A stretch of DNA of 64,000 nt from Marivirga arenosa (GTDB lineage Bacteria; Bacteroidota; Bacteroidia; Cytophagales; Cyclobacteriaceae): positions 3,705,001 to 3,769,000 of the forward strand of contig NZ_CP129970.2 of the NCBI RefSeq assembly GCF_030503895.2. The letters are read 5' to 3'. Numbering within the stretch: the stretch's first letter is position 1; each line of letters begins with the position of its first letter. Both the position numbers and the translations under genes were made by a program. The notes beneath the pieces are model-generated. The model was not told the origin of the DNA, did not search any database, and saw only the letters and a program-made list of their open reading frames with translations. This document shows, piece after piece, positions 48,008 to 57,012 of the stretch.

Positions 48008-48057
48008 TTAAGAAATAAGAAAGCCTGCTATTTCTAGCAGGCTTTCTTATTTCTTAA
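48008..48057. terminator. Very long bidirectional terminator hairpin after paaD
   Basis: The arms 48008-48030 and 48035-48057 form a perfect 23-bp stem with a 4-base loop (TTTC). The GC-rich part is AAAGCCTGCTA paired with TAGCAGGCTTT. It sits between the converging paaD and MFS genes and can end transcription from both sides. Confidence 0.85.
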
Positions 48058-48070
48058 CATTAATAAACCA

Positions 48071-49162
48071 CTAAATAAGTAAAACATCTATTACACTATT
48101 TGGAATCTCAAAACCACAAAAGAATACTCCTACTCCAAAAACTTTTTCTTTAACACTAGTATTTTGCAATGCCAAGGGTAAAGCTGTTACATTAACCATT
48201 GCATAAAATAGTGCAAATATTATAAGCACTGCCAATATTAATTGATTATTAGATATAGTAAATATTCCGATAGTGCTTAAACCTGCGAATACTAAACCTA
48301 TCGCTAATAGCTTTACAATATTATGGTCTGTAATCTTTCTACTAATGATGACTGAAAATATGGCTGTTAATACTAATACTAAACTTGAAATCCACTGACC
48401 ACTAATTCCTACTACTGATTCAAGCTTATCTAAATAATTTGGAAAAACTTCAATTATAAAACCAGAAAATAAGCCCATCCCTACACCTAGTAAAATCACT
48501 TTCCACATTTGAGTCTTAGGTTTAAGCTCATCTGGCCTTTTTTCTTCTCCTTTATCTGTTATTTCTAAAGAATATTTCCTCAGTAGATAACCCGAAATGG
48601 ATACAATGATACCTCCCACTGCAAAAGTGGCTGCTCCACCTAAGAAATCAATTATATCGACAATAACAGGTTCAAGTGAATATAGTAAATCAGAGGTAAT
48701 CGTTAAAGCAGCAACCGTAATGGGTAACTTTGTAGTAGGTGTAAACATTTCAATAGTAGAAATTGCTGGGCTTGTAAATAAGCTCATGGCAAATAACCAT
48801 AAGATCACTAAAACAGGCAAAGCATATAAAACAAATGATCTTGGTGGATTTACAATTAAGGTAAAAGCTACGGTCATAAAAATCATAGCTGCGAAACTTA
48901 CACCTAATGTTACAATCCTCAACCTATTGCCTAATTTATGTCTGTATTTATCTCCTAAATAACCTGCTAATGGTGGGGTTAATATTAGAATAATAGCTTG
49001 TCCCCATATTAAAATAGGTTCAAAATCATTCATATTAAATGTATCTAATAAAGCAGGCTGATATCTGTGATAGGCTATCCAACCTATAATAACGGAAGCA
49101 TAAAGACCTAAAAGAGATATCATTTGCTTCCATTGGATAGATGATGTAGTTTGTTTTTCCAT
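48071..49162 (-). CDS. MFS-type transporter
   Basis: The 363-residue protein is highly hydrophobic, with about ten to eleven predicted helices. After the first helices it has the loop GYLGDKYRHKLGNRLR, similar to the conserved GxLxDRxGRR loop of the major facilitator family in its SLC45/sugar-cation branch. It is somewhat shorter than the usual 400-450 residues and ends early after VDVLLI-like residues (NSVIDVLLI), so a late helix may be lost. The substrate is unknown. The start codon follows a large inverted repeat. Confidence 0.7.
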   Translation of the reverse strand: MEKQTTSSIQWKQMISLLGLYASVIIGWIAYHRYQPALLDTFNMNDFEPILIWGQAIILILTPPLAGYLGDKYRHKLGNRLRIVTLGVSFAAMIFMTVAFTLIVNPPRSFVLYALPVLVILWLFAMSLFTSPAISTIEMFTPTTKLPITVAALTITSDLLYSLEPVIVDIIDFLGGAATFAVGGIIVSISGYLLRKYSLEITDKGEEKRPDELKPKTQMWKVILLGVGMGLFSGFIIEVFPNYLDKLESVVGISGQWISSLVLVLTAIFSVIISRKITDHNIVKLLAIGLVFAGLSTIGIFTISNNQLILAVLIIFALFYAMVNVTALPLALQNTSVKEKVFGVGVFFCGFEIPNSVIDVLLI

Positions 49163-49164
49163 AA

Positions 49165-49233
49165 AAAAAGTCTTTACATTTTATCCAATCTACGAAATGC
49201 AGATCATATACGGATTTCATGTAAAGACTTTTT
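49165..49233 (-). promoter_or_regulatory. Large inverted repeat between the M1 peptidase gene and the MFS start codon
   Basis: Arms AAAAAGTCTTTACAT (49165-49179) and ATGTAAAGACTTTTT (49219-49233) are perfect over 15 bp and enclose 39 bases. Inside lies a smaller pair, GAAAT/ATTTC. On the minus strand the structure ends in a T-run 2 bases before the MFS ATG. It can be a terminator for the M1 gene, or a leader structure that controls MFS expression. Confidence 0.6.
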
Positions 49234-49253
49234 ATTTAAAATATGCTTAATTA

Positions 49254-51116
49254 CTACTCAAAAGTAGCCTTCAAGTGCTTCTCAGCATCAAAAACATTAT
49301 TTGATCTGTCAACATCTGCCATGCCTTCATTCTCATCAATTACCATTGATTTGATTTCAGAAGCAGGCTTGTTTAATTCAAATGTATAAGTTGGATAAAC
49401 CCATGGCCAATCAGCTTTGATATTTACATTAACATCATCTCCAAATGATTTTTCACCTCTCATAATTCTTAATGGAATATAAATTACTTCACTACTTCCA
49501 TCATTATAAGAAACTGAAACCTCTAAAGGCATTGGCATATTCCCTACTTTCTTTAAAGTAACAAAAGATTTACCCTCTTTTTCCATTACTGACTCAATGC
49601 CATAATCAATTTGCTTAGTTGAATAAACCCAATATTCCTTATACCAATCTAATTCTAAACCTGAAGCTTTTTCCATGATTCTGATGAAATCATTATCATT
49701 AGGATGCTTGAATTTCCAAGTATTAAAATAAGTTCTCATAGCAGGATAAAAGGTCTCCTCTCCTATTATATATCTTAACTGACCTAAGAATGTAGCCCCT
49801 TTAGAATAGGCAGCTCTACCATAGGCAAAGTTTGTCATATAATGATCAGCATGCGTACTCATTGGTTCTTCAATTCCACTTTCAGCTAAAGCTAAATAAC
49901 CTCTATAATTTCCAGCTTGAGGATTTTCTTGTCCCTGCTCCATGATCACATTCATAGTTTCCGCAGAACCAAATGAAGTAAATCCTTCATCCATCCATTC
50001 ATATAATGACTCGTTAGTTGCTAAAACTCCTTGGTACCAACTGTGGAACATCTCATGAACCGTTACACCAACAAGACTTCCTAAACTTCTTTCACCTGTG
50101 ATTAAAGTAGACATTGGGTATTCCATACCACCATCACCCCCTTGGATAACAGAGAACTGATCATACGGATATTTACCAAATGTTTTATTCATATATTCAA
50201 AAGCCTTAACAGTATACTCAGGTAACTTTTCCCAGTTTTCTTTAGTCTTGTCATTCTCTTGATATAAGAAATGTAATTCAGGACCGTTAGGAACCTGAGC
50301 TTTAGTATGTTTAAAATCAGGATCAGCAGCCCACATAAAATCAATTACTTTAGGTGCTTTGAAGTGCCATGTTAATTTCCCTTTCTTTCCTTTACCTCCT
50401 TCAGTTCCATTTTTTTGGTAACCATGACCTACTTCTTCTGGGTTTTGAATATAACCAGTTCCACCTAAAACATAATCTTCATCAATAGTGATTTTCACAT
50501 CAAAATCACCCCAAATACCATGAAATTCTCTTCCTATATAAGGATTAGAATGCCATCCCTGATAGTCATATTCAGACATTCTGGGATACCATTGCGCCAT
50601 AGAATAGCTTACGCCTTCAGCATTATCTCTACCTGATCTTCTGATTTGAACTGGAACCTGACCTTCAAACTCCATATCAAATTCAACTGTTTCACCTGGC
50701 TCGATAGGTTCATTTAAATCCACTTCAAGAATGGTTCCTACTACTTCATACTTCACATCTTTGCCATCTTGCTTTAAGCTTTTGATTTTTTGATAACCAA
50801 TCTCATCTTCACTTAACTTACTAATTCTATCCATTACCCTTCTATCCGGATCTTTTATCGTTCTAGAACGAACATCCATCATGCTGTTAGGCTGGAATGC
50901 ATTGAAATATAAATGATAAAAAACTTTATTTAATTGATCTGGAGAATTGTTCGTATATGTCGCTTTTTGTTTTCCATCGAATTGATGTGACTCAACATCC
51001 ATGTCAATTTCCATCTCATAATTGATAGCCTGTTGCCATCTTTCACTTGTTTGTCCAAAAGCAAATAATGAAGTAAGCAACATAGCCATTACTAATCCTA
51101 AGAATTTTAATTTCAT
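49254..51116 (-). CDS. M1-family zinc metallopeptidase (aminopeptidase-like)
   Basis: The 620-residue protein has a signal peptide (MKLKFLGLVMAMLLTSLFAFGQ), an N-terminal beta domain and the gluzincin active site: His354, Glu355 and His358 in VHEMFHSWYQG, and Glu377 in YEWMDEGFTSF. The exopeptidase motif is GGMEYP. It is probably periplasmic or extracellular and trims peptides from their N-termini. The family is common in Bacteroidota. The C-terminal sorting domain of T9SS is not seen. Confidence 0.93.
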   Translation of the reverse strand: MKLKFLGLVMAMLLTSLFAFGQTSERWQQAINYEMEIDMDVESHQFDGKQKATYTNNSPDQLNKVFYHLYFNAFQPNSMMDVRSRTIKDPDRRVMDRISKLSEDEIGYQKIKSLKQDGKDVKYEVVGTILEVDLNEPIEPGETVEFDMEFEGQVPVQIRRSGRDNAEGVSYSMAQWYPRMSEYDYQGWHSNPYIGREFHGIWGDFDVKITIDEDYVLGGTGYIQNPEEVGHGYQKNGTEGGKGKKGKLTWHFKAPKVIDFMWAADPDFKHTKAQVPNGPELHFLYQENDKTKENWEKLPEYTVKAFEYMNKTFGKYPYDQFSVIQGGDGGMEYPMSTLITGERSLGSLVGVTVHEMFHSWYQGVLATNESLYEWMDEGFTSFGSAETMNVIMEQGQENPQAGNYRGYLALAESGIEEPMSTHADHYMTNFAYGRAAYSKGATFLGQLRYIIGEETFYPAMRTYFNTWKFKHPNDNDFIRIMEKASGLELDWYKEYWVYSTKQIDYGIESVMEKEGKSFVTLKKVGNMPMPLEVSVSYNDGSSEVIYIPLRIMRGEKSFGDDVNVNIKADWPWVYPTYTFELNKPASEIKSMVIDENEGMADVDRSNNVFDAEKHLKATFE

Positions 51117-51296
51117 AATGATTATATTTTGATTTTTTACAATCTCAAAAATGGTTATTTCTTATCAATATGCCAATGTATTTTTTATAAGCTTTAGATT
51201 TTAACTGATGAATTGAAGTTTAACCATAATTTTTTTAGCTAAAAGCTTATTTTCCCGATATAAAATTGTAATGCGCATATTTTATTTCTAATTTTC

Positions 51297-51304
51297 TAAC
51301 TTTG
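51297..51304 (+). promoter_or_regulatory. -7 promoter box of the DUF4290-murA genes
   Basis: TAACTTTG matches TAnnTTTG exactly and lies 19 bases before the ATG at 51324, a good distance. The -33 element is weak. Confidence 0.5.
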
Positions 51305-51323
51305 TGAATAATAAGCAAAGACT

Positions 51324-51962
51324 ATGTTAGAGTATAACACCCAAAGACCTGAAATGAAATTAAAAGAATATGGACGAAATGTCCAAATGTTGGTCAAGCA
51401 TTTAAGAACAGTTGAAGACAAGGAGACTCGTAATAAAATGGCTTATACTGTTGTTGATTTGATTAAACAACTAAGCAGTGGGCCAAAAGATCATAATAAT
51501 GAAAACATGCAGAAATACTGGGATGATTTATATATCATGTCAGATTTCAATTTAGATGTAGATAGCCCTTATCCAATGCCTGAGAAGGAAGTATTAGGGA
51601 AAAAACCACAAGCAGTTAAATATGCTACTGATGAAGTAAAGTTTAAACATTATGGACGTAATATTGAATTGTTAGTTGAGAAAGCAATCAGCATTGAAGA
51701 TCCTGAAGAAAAACAAGCTGCTGTTTATTATATCGGTAGATTGATGAAAACTTTCTATACTACTTGGAATAGAGATAATGTTACTGAAGAAGCTATTGTA
51801 GATAATATAAAGCAATTATCAGGTGGTAAACTTACTGTAGATATTGAGCATGTTAAGGCTACTAATGGTTTTGACACTATCTATAAAGACAACAGACCAA
51901 GAAATAACAACAAAGGAAAAAGAACAAGTAAAGGAAGTAACCAAAAAAGAAGAAGAAATTAA
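51324..51962 (+). CDS. DUF4290-family protein
   Basis: The 212-residue cytosolic protein matches DUF4290, a family confined to Bacteroidota: EYNTQRPEMKLKEYGRNVQMLV and VKFKHYGRNIELLVEKAI are two copies of one pattern about 105 residues apart, so the protein may have arisen by internal duplication. The C-terminus is basic (RPRNNNKGKRTSKG, then KRRRN), suggesting contact with nucleic acid or ribosomes. The gene lies 3 bases upstream of murA and is almost always next to it in this phylum. The function is unknown. Confidence 0.9.
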   Translation: MLEYNTQRPEMKLKEYGRNVQMLVKHLRTVEDKETRNKMAYTVVDLIKQLSSGPKDHNNENMQKYWDDLYIMSDFNLDVDSPYPMPEKEVLGKKPQAVKYATDEVKFKHYGRNIELLVEKAISIEDPEEKQAAVYYIGRLMKTFYTTWNRDNVTEEAIVDNIKQLSGGKLTVDIEHVKATNGFDTIYKDNRPRNNNKGKRTSKGSNQKRRRN

Positions 51963-51965
51963 TCA

Positions 51966-53273
51966 ATGGCATCATTTAAAATTACTGGAGGTCAAAAACT
52001 TTCCGGTGAAATTCATCCACAAGGTGCAAAAAATGAAGCTTTACAGATTCTTTGCGCAGTACTGTTAACACCTGAAACGGTCACTATTCATAAGGTACCT
52101 AATATAGTAGATGTCAATAAACTCATTGACTTGCTGAATGATTTAGGAGTTGAAATCAATAAAATTGGTGAAGAAAGCTATGAGTTTACGGCTAAGAACG
52201 TAAACCTTGACTTTTTCGGAACAGCTGAATACACAAAAAAGGCTGCATCCTTAAGAGGTTCTATTATGCTTTTAGGTCCTCTTTTAGCTAGATTTGGAAA
52301 AGCAATGATTCCTAAGCCTGGAGGTGATAAAATTGGTAGAAGAAGATTAGATACACACTTTATTGGTTTCCAAAAGCTTGGAGCTAAGTTTTTATTTGAA
52401 TCTGAAAAGAATTACTACCACATTGATGCTTCTCATCTTGAAGGGACTTACATTCATTTGGATGAAGCTTCGGTAACGGGAACTGCTAATATTATCATGG
52501 CAGCCTCTATGGCAAAAGGTAAAACCACCATATATAATGCTGCATGTGAACCTTATATTCAGCAACTATGTAAAATGCTGGAAAGAATGGGGGCTAAAAT
52601 TCAAGGTATTGGTTCTAATCTTCTTCATATTGAAGGAGTTGAAAGTTTAAAAGGTACTGAGCACACTATGCTTCCTGATATGATTGAAATCGGAAGTTTC
52701 ATTGGCTTAGCTGCTATGACTCAATCTGAAATTACGATCAAAAATGCCGGAATTGAGCATCTTGGTATTATACCTGATACTTTCAAAAGATTAGGGATTC
52801 AAATGGAATTCAGAGGTGATGATATATACATTCCTGCTCAGCAGCACTATGAAATAGAAACCTTCATTGATGGTTCAATTATGACCATAGCGGATGCGAT
52901 CTGGCCAGGTTTTACTCCTGATTTATTAAGTATTGTTTTAGTGGTAGCAACTCAAGCAAAAGGAACAGTTCTTGTGCATCAGAAAATGTTTGAAAGTAGA
53001 TTATTTTTTACTGATAAGCTTATTGATATGGGGGCGCAAATCATTTTGTGTGATCCACATAGAGCTACCGTTATAGGTTTAGATAGACAAATCAATTTAA
53101 GAGGTATATCTATGACTTCTCCTGACATCCGAGCTGGAGTATCCCTTTTAATTGCTGCATTATCAGCTGATGGTGAAAGCACTATCCATAATGTGGAACA
53201 AATCGATAGAGGCTATCAGAATATTGATGAAAGATTAAATGCATTAGGTGCTAAGATTGAAAGGGTAGAATAA
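51966..53273 (+). CDS. murA: UDP-N-acetylglucosamine 1-carboxyvinyltransferase (MurA), Asp at the fosfomycin Cys position
   Basis: MurA commits UDP-GlcNAc to peptidoglycan by adding enolpyruvate. The 435 residues show KLSGEIHPQGAKNEALQI, SLRGSIMLLGPLLARFG and MTSPDIRAGVSLLIAALSA. In the active-site loop the usual PGGCxIG reads PGGDKIG, so the Cys attacked by fosfomycin (Cys115 in E. coli) is Asp121. Cys-to-Asp forms are active and resist fosfomycin. The gene follows DUF4290 after 3 bases. Confidence 0.96.
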   Translation: MASFKITGGQKLSGEIHPQGAKNEALQILCAVLLTPETVTIHKVPNIVDVNKLIDLLNDLGVEINKIGEESYEFTAKNVNLDFFGTAEYTKKAASLRGSIMLLGPLLARFGKAMIPKPGGDKIGRRRLDTHFIGFQKLGAKFLFESEKNYYHIDASHLEGTYIHLDEASVTGTANIIMAASMAKGKTTIYNAACEPYIQQLCKMLERMGAKIQGIGSNLLHIEGVESLKGTEHTMLPDMIEIGSFIGLAAMTQSEITIKNAGIEHLGIIPDTFKRLGIQMEFRGDDIYIPAQQHYEIETFIDGSIMTIADAIWPGFTPDLLSIVLVVATQAKGTVLVHQKMFESRLFFTDKLIDMGAQIILCDPHRATVIGLDRQINLRGISMTSPDIRAGVSLLIAALSADGESTIHNVEQIDRGYQNIDERLNALGAKIERVE

Positions 53274-53328
53274 GTTATCATTGAATACTTAAAGTAACTT
53301 ATGATACATACTATTTCTTTGCATAGCA

Positions 53329-53336
53329 TATCTTTG
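53329..53336 (+). promoter_or_regulatory. -7 promoter box upstream of the rhodanese gene
   Basis: TATCTTTG matches TAnnTTTG and lies 23 bases before the ATG at 53360. The -33 element is not clear. Confidence 0.4.
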
Positions 53337-53359
53337 TAAATTGTAATAAATTATAAATA

Positions 53360-53749
53360 ATGAAAAATTTAATATACGCATTCGCTTCACTCCTATTTAT
53401 GGTGTCGTGTTCACAGGGAACAGCGCAGGAGAATATGACTGTATCTGAACTTAATAAAGTAGAGTTTAATAAGGATAATGATAAAGTAGTATTAGATGTT
53501 CGTACTCCTGAAGAATATGCAGAAGGGAATATCGAAGGAAGTCAAAATATTGACTTCTTAAAAACAGACTATTTTACTTCTTCAATTGAAGGGCTTGATA
53601 AAAACAAAACCTATTATGTGATTTGTAGATCAGGTGGAAGAAGTGCAAGAGCATCTGATCAAATGAGAGCTGCAGGATTTAAAAATGTAGTGAATGTTAC
53701 TGGAGGTATGTTAGCATGGCAAGCAGCTAATTTACCCGTTAAAAAATGA
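53360..53749 (+). CDS. Rhodanese-domain lipoprotein
   Basis: The 129-residue protein begins MKNLIYAFASLLFMVSC, with lipobox Cys17. The mature part is a single rhodanese domain with KVVLDVRTPEEYAEGNIEGS and the active loop YVICRSGGRSARA, where Cys89 would carry the persulfide. It therefore sits in the periplasm, anchored to a membrane. It may transfer sulphur or detoxify cyanide or sulphite. It overlaps the EI24 gene by 4 bases (ATGA). Confidence 0.92.
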   Translation: MKNLIYAFASLLFMVSCSQGTAQENMTVSELNKVEFNKDNDKVVLDVRTPEEYAEGNIEGSQNIDFLKTDYFTSSIEGLDKNKTYYVICRSGGRSARASDQMRAAGFKNVVNVTGGMLAWQAANLPVKK

Positions 53750-54501
53750 AAAGATTCTTCACGGAATTTAGTCAATCCACATTAGCCTATTATGAAGCCT
53801 TTCAGTTTGTGCGAAAGCATAAGTTGAAAGGCTTTATTTTTGGGTCTGCATTCTTCAATTTATTTGCCTTTATATTCGTTGGCGTAATTGCCTGGATATA
53901 CACAGGCAAACTCATTGATTTTATTTATCAGAGTTTAAATTTCCCTCCTGACTGGGAAGAATGGGCTAGTTTTATCTCAATTCTTATTGCAATATTCATC
54001 CGTTTATTGCTGATTTCCTTATATATCAATATTTACAAATATGTAATTCTGGTCATATTTGCTCCAGTTCTCGCAATACTTTCCGAAAGAACTCAAAATA
54101 TTCTCAATCAACAGAAAAAATCAATAAACCTTGTTCGTTTAGTATCTGAAATTGGCAGAGGTATGCTGATGGCAATGATACTTTTCAGTCTAAATATCAT
54201 TTTATACCTCGTTCTAATACTTTTAAGTATTTCAATTCCATTTTTATCACCTTTTATAGCTATCACAATATTTTTGGTTGAAAGTTATTTCTTTGGGGCT
54301 TCAATGCTCGATTACAGAAATGAATATTTTCAATTATCAGTGAAAGAAAGTCTAATTAAAATTTTTAAGCATAAAGGACTGGTTTTAGGTAACGGTTTAG
54401 CTTTAAATCTGTTTATACTAATACCTATTGTAGGTGTTTTATTTGCTCCATCCTTTGCACTAATAGCTGCTGGGATTCATTCAAATAAATGCATACAATA
54501 A
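53746..54501 (+). CDS. EI24/CysZ-like membrane protein
   Basis: The 251-residue protein has about six membrane segments (33-52, 75-95, 97-115, 135-157, 160-180, 218-240) and the EI24-type pattern of CysZ-related proteins (AYYEAFQFVRKHKLKGF; ISERTQNIL-like, here LSERTQNILNQ). CysZ brings sulphate into the cell. The 4-base overlap with a rhodanese gene, also of sulphur chemistry, makes a sulphur-transport role plausible. The family assignment is moderate and the substrate is inferred. Confidence 0.75.
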   Translation: MKRFFTEFSQSTLAYYEAFQFVRKHKLKGFIFGSAFFNLFAFIFVGVIAWIYTGKLIDFIYQSLNFPPDWEEWASFISILIAIFIRLLLISLYINIYKYVILVIFAPVLAILSERTQNILNQQKKSINLVRLVSEIGRGMLMAMILFSLNIILYLVLILLSISIPFLSPFIAITIFLVESYFFGASMLDYRNEYFQLSVKESLIKIFKHKGLVLGNGLALNLFILIPIVGVLFAPSFALIAAGIHSNKCIQ

Positions 54502-54527
54502 TTTTTTAACCTAAAGGAAAATATTTT

Positions 54528-55883
54528 ATGTCTATTGAAAGCAAGAACCCATTCAATAACGAAACATTAAAAACATTTGAAGAAGATTCTGAGCAACAGA
54601 TTAAAGAAAAAATAAGCAGAAGTCAAAAAGCTTATGAGTTTTGGAAAGAAGAAAACTTTACTCATAAAAAAGAATTGATGCTGAAAACCGCAGTATTGCT
54701 GCGTGACAGAAAAGAAAAATATGCCCAATTAATGACCTCTGAAATGGGTAAAGCTAAAAAGGAAGCCATTTCTGAAATTGAAAAATGTGCTTTAGCTTGT
54801 GAATATTATGCCAATAATGCAGAAGATTTTCTTGCAGACCAAGCACTTGAGGTTCCAAATGGACAAGCTTACGTTGCCCACGATCCAATCGGGATTGTTT
54901 TAGCAGTGATGCCATGGAATTTCCCATTTTGGCAGGTGTTCCGATTTGCAGCGCCTAATCTTATGGCAGGAAATGTAGGTTTGCTTAAGCATGCTTCAAA
55001 TGTACCACAATGTGCATTAGCCATTCAGGAAGTATTTGAAGATGCCGGCTTCCCAAAAGGCTGCTTTCAGACTCTAATGATTTCATCCTCAAAAGTTAAT
55101 ATGGTTTTAGATGATGACAGAGTGAAAGCCGCTACTTTAACAGGTAGTGAGTTGGCAGGAAGTAAAGTGGCTGAAAGAGCAGGGAAAAATCTTAAGAAGA
55201 CAGTTTTAGAACTAGGAGGAAGTGATCCTTTCATAGTTTTAAAAGATGCTGACATTGAAAATGCTGCCAAAACCGGAGCAAAAGCAAGGATGATTAATAA
55301 TGGTCAGAGTTGTATAGCGGCAAAGCGATTTATCTTGGAGGAAAGTATAGCGGATAAATTCTTAAAAATTTTTCAAGAAGAATTAGAAAAACTTAAGATT
55401 GGTAATCCAGAGGATGAGGATATTGATTATGGACCCATGGCTCGAGAAGATTTAGCAAAAGAGCTAGAAGAGCAAGTTCAAAAATCTGTAGAAAAAGGAG
55501 CTAAAATTTTAATAGGTGGAAAACGAGATAAAGCATTCTTTGAACCTACCATATTAACCAATGTGAAAGCAGGCATGCCTGCTTATGAAGAAGAACTTTT
55601 TGGACCAGTAGCTGTAATCTTAATTGCTAAAGATGAAAATGATGCAGTTAAATTAGCAAATGATTCTAGGTTTGGACTTGGCGGATCGCTATGGACTAAG
55701 GATATTGAAAAAGCTAAAAAGCTAGTTAGAAAAATAGATAGCGGAGCTGTTTACATCAATAAATTAATGGCTTCTCACCCTGCCGTTCCTTTCGGAGGTG
55801 TGAAAATGAGTGGCTACGGTAGAGAATTATCAGAAGCTGGGATAAAAGAATTCATAAATCAAAAAACCATTTGGATTGATTGA
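54528..55883 (+). CDS. gabD: NAD(P)-dependent succinate-semialdehyde dehydrogenase (aldehyde dehydrogenase)
   Basis: The 451-residue enzyme oxidises an aldehyde to an acid, most likely succinate semialdehyde. Typical blocks are [54 protein letters not shown] (with the general base Glu) and [12 protein letters not shown] (with the nucleophilic Cys). It is shorter than E. coli GabD (about 480) but within the SSADH subfamily. The exact substrate cannot be read from the sequence. A terminator follows. Confidence 0.82.
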   Translation: MSIESKNPFNNETLKTFEEDSEQQIKEKISRSQKAYEFWKEENFTHKKELMLKTAVLLRDRKEKYAQLMTSEMGKAKKEAISEIEKCALACEYYANNAEDFLADQALEVPNGQAYVAHDPIGIVLAVMPWNFPFWQVFRFAAPNLMAGNVGLLKHASNVPQCALAIQEVFEDAGFPKGCFQTLMISSSKVNMVLDDDRVKAATLTGSELAGSKVAERAGKNLKKTVLELGGSDPFIVLKDADIENAAKTGAKARMINNGQSCIAAKRFILEESIADKFLKIFQEELEKLKIGNPEDEDIDYGPMAREDLAKELEEQVQKSVEKGAKILIGGKRDKAFFEPTILTNVKAGMPAYEEELFGPVAVILIAKDENDAVKLANDSRFGLGGSLWTKDIEKAKKLVRKIDSGAVYINKLMASHPAVPFGGVKMSGYGRELSEAGIKEFINQKTIWID

Positions 55884-55917
55884 AGTTATTATTGAAGCAT
55901 AGTAATTAATATAGATT

Positions 55918-55956
55918 AAAGCCCGTGGATTCTGCACATTTGACACGGGCTTTTCC
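55918..55956 (+). terminator. Terminator after the semialdehyde dehydrogenase gene
   Basis: AAAGCCCGTG (55918-55927) pairs with CACGGGCTTT (55944-55953) over a 16-base loop, with T-run and A-run on the two sides. It can serve the converging VWA gene as well. Confidence 0.82.
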
Positions 55957-55974
55957 TTTTTAAAGCCTCCGAAA

Positions 55975-57012
55975 TTAATCTATAAGAATATTTGAAATGT
56001 ATGTGGATTTAGTAAACATCCAAAGGAGGAAAAACACAATAGCCCATTTTAGATAGACATCATAATAATCTTTAGTGTCTTTATATCGAGTTTCTTTAAT
56101 CTCAGCTTTCTCATATTGATCGATAATATTGAAAACTTCTTCTAAAGCTTTGTTATCTGTTGCTCGATAGAACTTCCCTTCTCCTATTTCAGCGATATTC
56201 TTCAATCCTGTTACATCCATTGAATTTTCAATGTAGCGTGTTCTCCCAAAGAAATCTTTCCCGTAAGGTACTTTACCTTCTTTCCCTATAGCAATCGTAT
56301 AAATCTTAATACCATATGCATTGGCCAATTTAGCAGCTGTTTCTGGGTCAATATTCCCGGCATTATTATCCCCATCACTTAACAGTATTAAAACCTTCGA
56401 TTTGGAATCGGACTCACGCATTCTGTTTGTTCCAACTGCTAAAGCACTTCCAATTGCAGTTCCAGATGCTTCCATCATTTTGAAATTGATGTCTAAAATC
56501 TGATTTTTTAGCATTTTATAATCAGTGGTTAACGGGGATAATGAATAAGCCTCTCCACTAAAAATGGTTAAACCTATCCTATCTTGAAACCTCCCATCAA
56601 TAAAGTCATTGGCTACTTGTTTGGCTGCTTCGAGTCGGTTGGGCGTAAAGTCTTGGATTTTCATAGATTCTGAAATATCCATCACCAACATAATATCAAT
56701 ACCTTCTGTCCATTGCTCCACTCTTTCATTGGTTTGTTGAGGACGAGCCAGAGCCAACAGCATTAATAAAGCTGAAAAAAGAAGTAAGATAAATGGAATA
56801 AACCTTAGAATAGATGAAAATTGAAATCCTATCCCCTCACCTCTAAATGCAACAGGAACTTTCGGACTAAATCTAGCTTTTAGCCATTCCACTAGTAAAT
56901 AGACTAATGGCAAAGCGATCATTGCATAAAAAGCAATTGGAAACTCGTATTCAAAAGCCTTTAATCTCTCTGGAGAAAACCAATCTAAACTCAACCAACT
57001 ATTACTTTCCAT
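55975..57012 (-). CDS. BatA-type von Willebrand factor A domain membrane protein
   Basis: The 345-residue protein has two N-terminal membrane segments (about 28-44 and 70-88), a VWA domain and a C-terminal helix (about 320-340). The metal-ion site is DISES (Asp112, Ser114, Ser116), with SGTAIGSALAVG and LILLSDGDNN giving the other ligands. BatA works with the products of the neighbouring bat genes in envelope stress. It overlaps the BatD-like gene by 11 bases on the minus strand, so it is the last gene of the operon. Confidence 0.88.
   Translation of the reverse strand: MESNSWLSLDWFSPERLKAFEYEFPIAFYAMIALPLVYLLVEWLKARFSPKVPVAFRGEGIGFQFSSILRFIPFILLLFSALLMLLALARPQQTNERVEQWTEGIDIMLVMDISESMKIQDFTPNRLEAAKQVANDFIDGRFQDRIGLTIFSGEAYSLSPLTTDYKMLKNQILDINFKMMEASGTAIGSALAVGTNRMRESDSKSKVLILLSDGDNNAGNIDPETAAKLANAYGIKIYTIAIGKEGKVPYGKDFFGRTRYIENSMDVTGLKNIAEIGEGKFYRATDNKALEEVFNIIDQYEKAEIKETRYKDTKDYYDVYLKWAIVFFLLWMFTKSTYISNILID

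Noticed and set aside
53270-53302. Inverted repeat ATAAGTTA/TAACTTAT after murA
   Set aside because: It is an 8-bp AT-rich stem with a 17-base loop and no T-run, so it is too weak to call a terminator.
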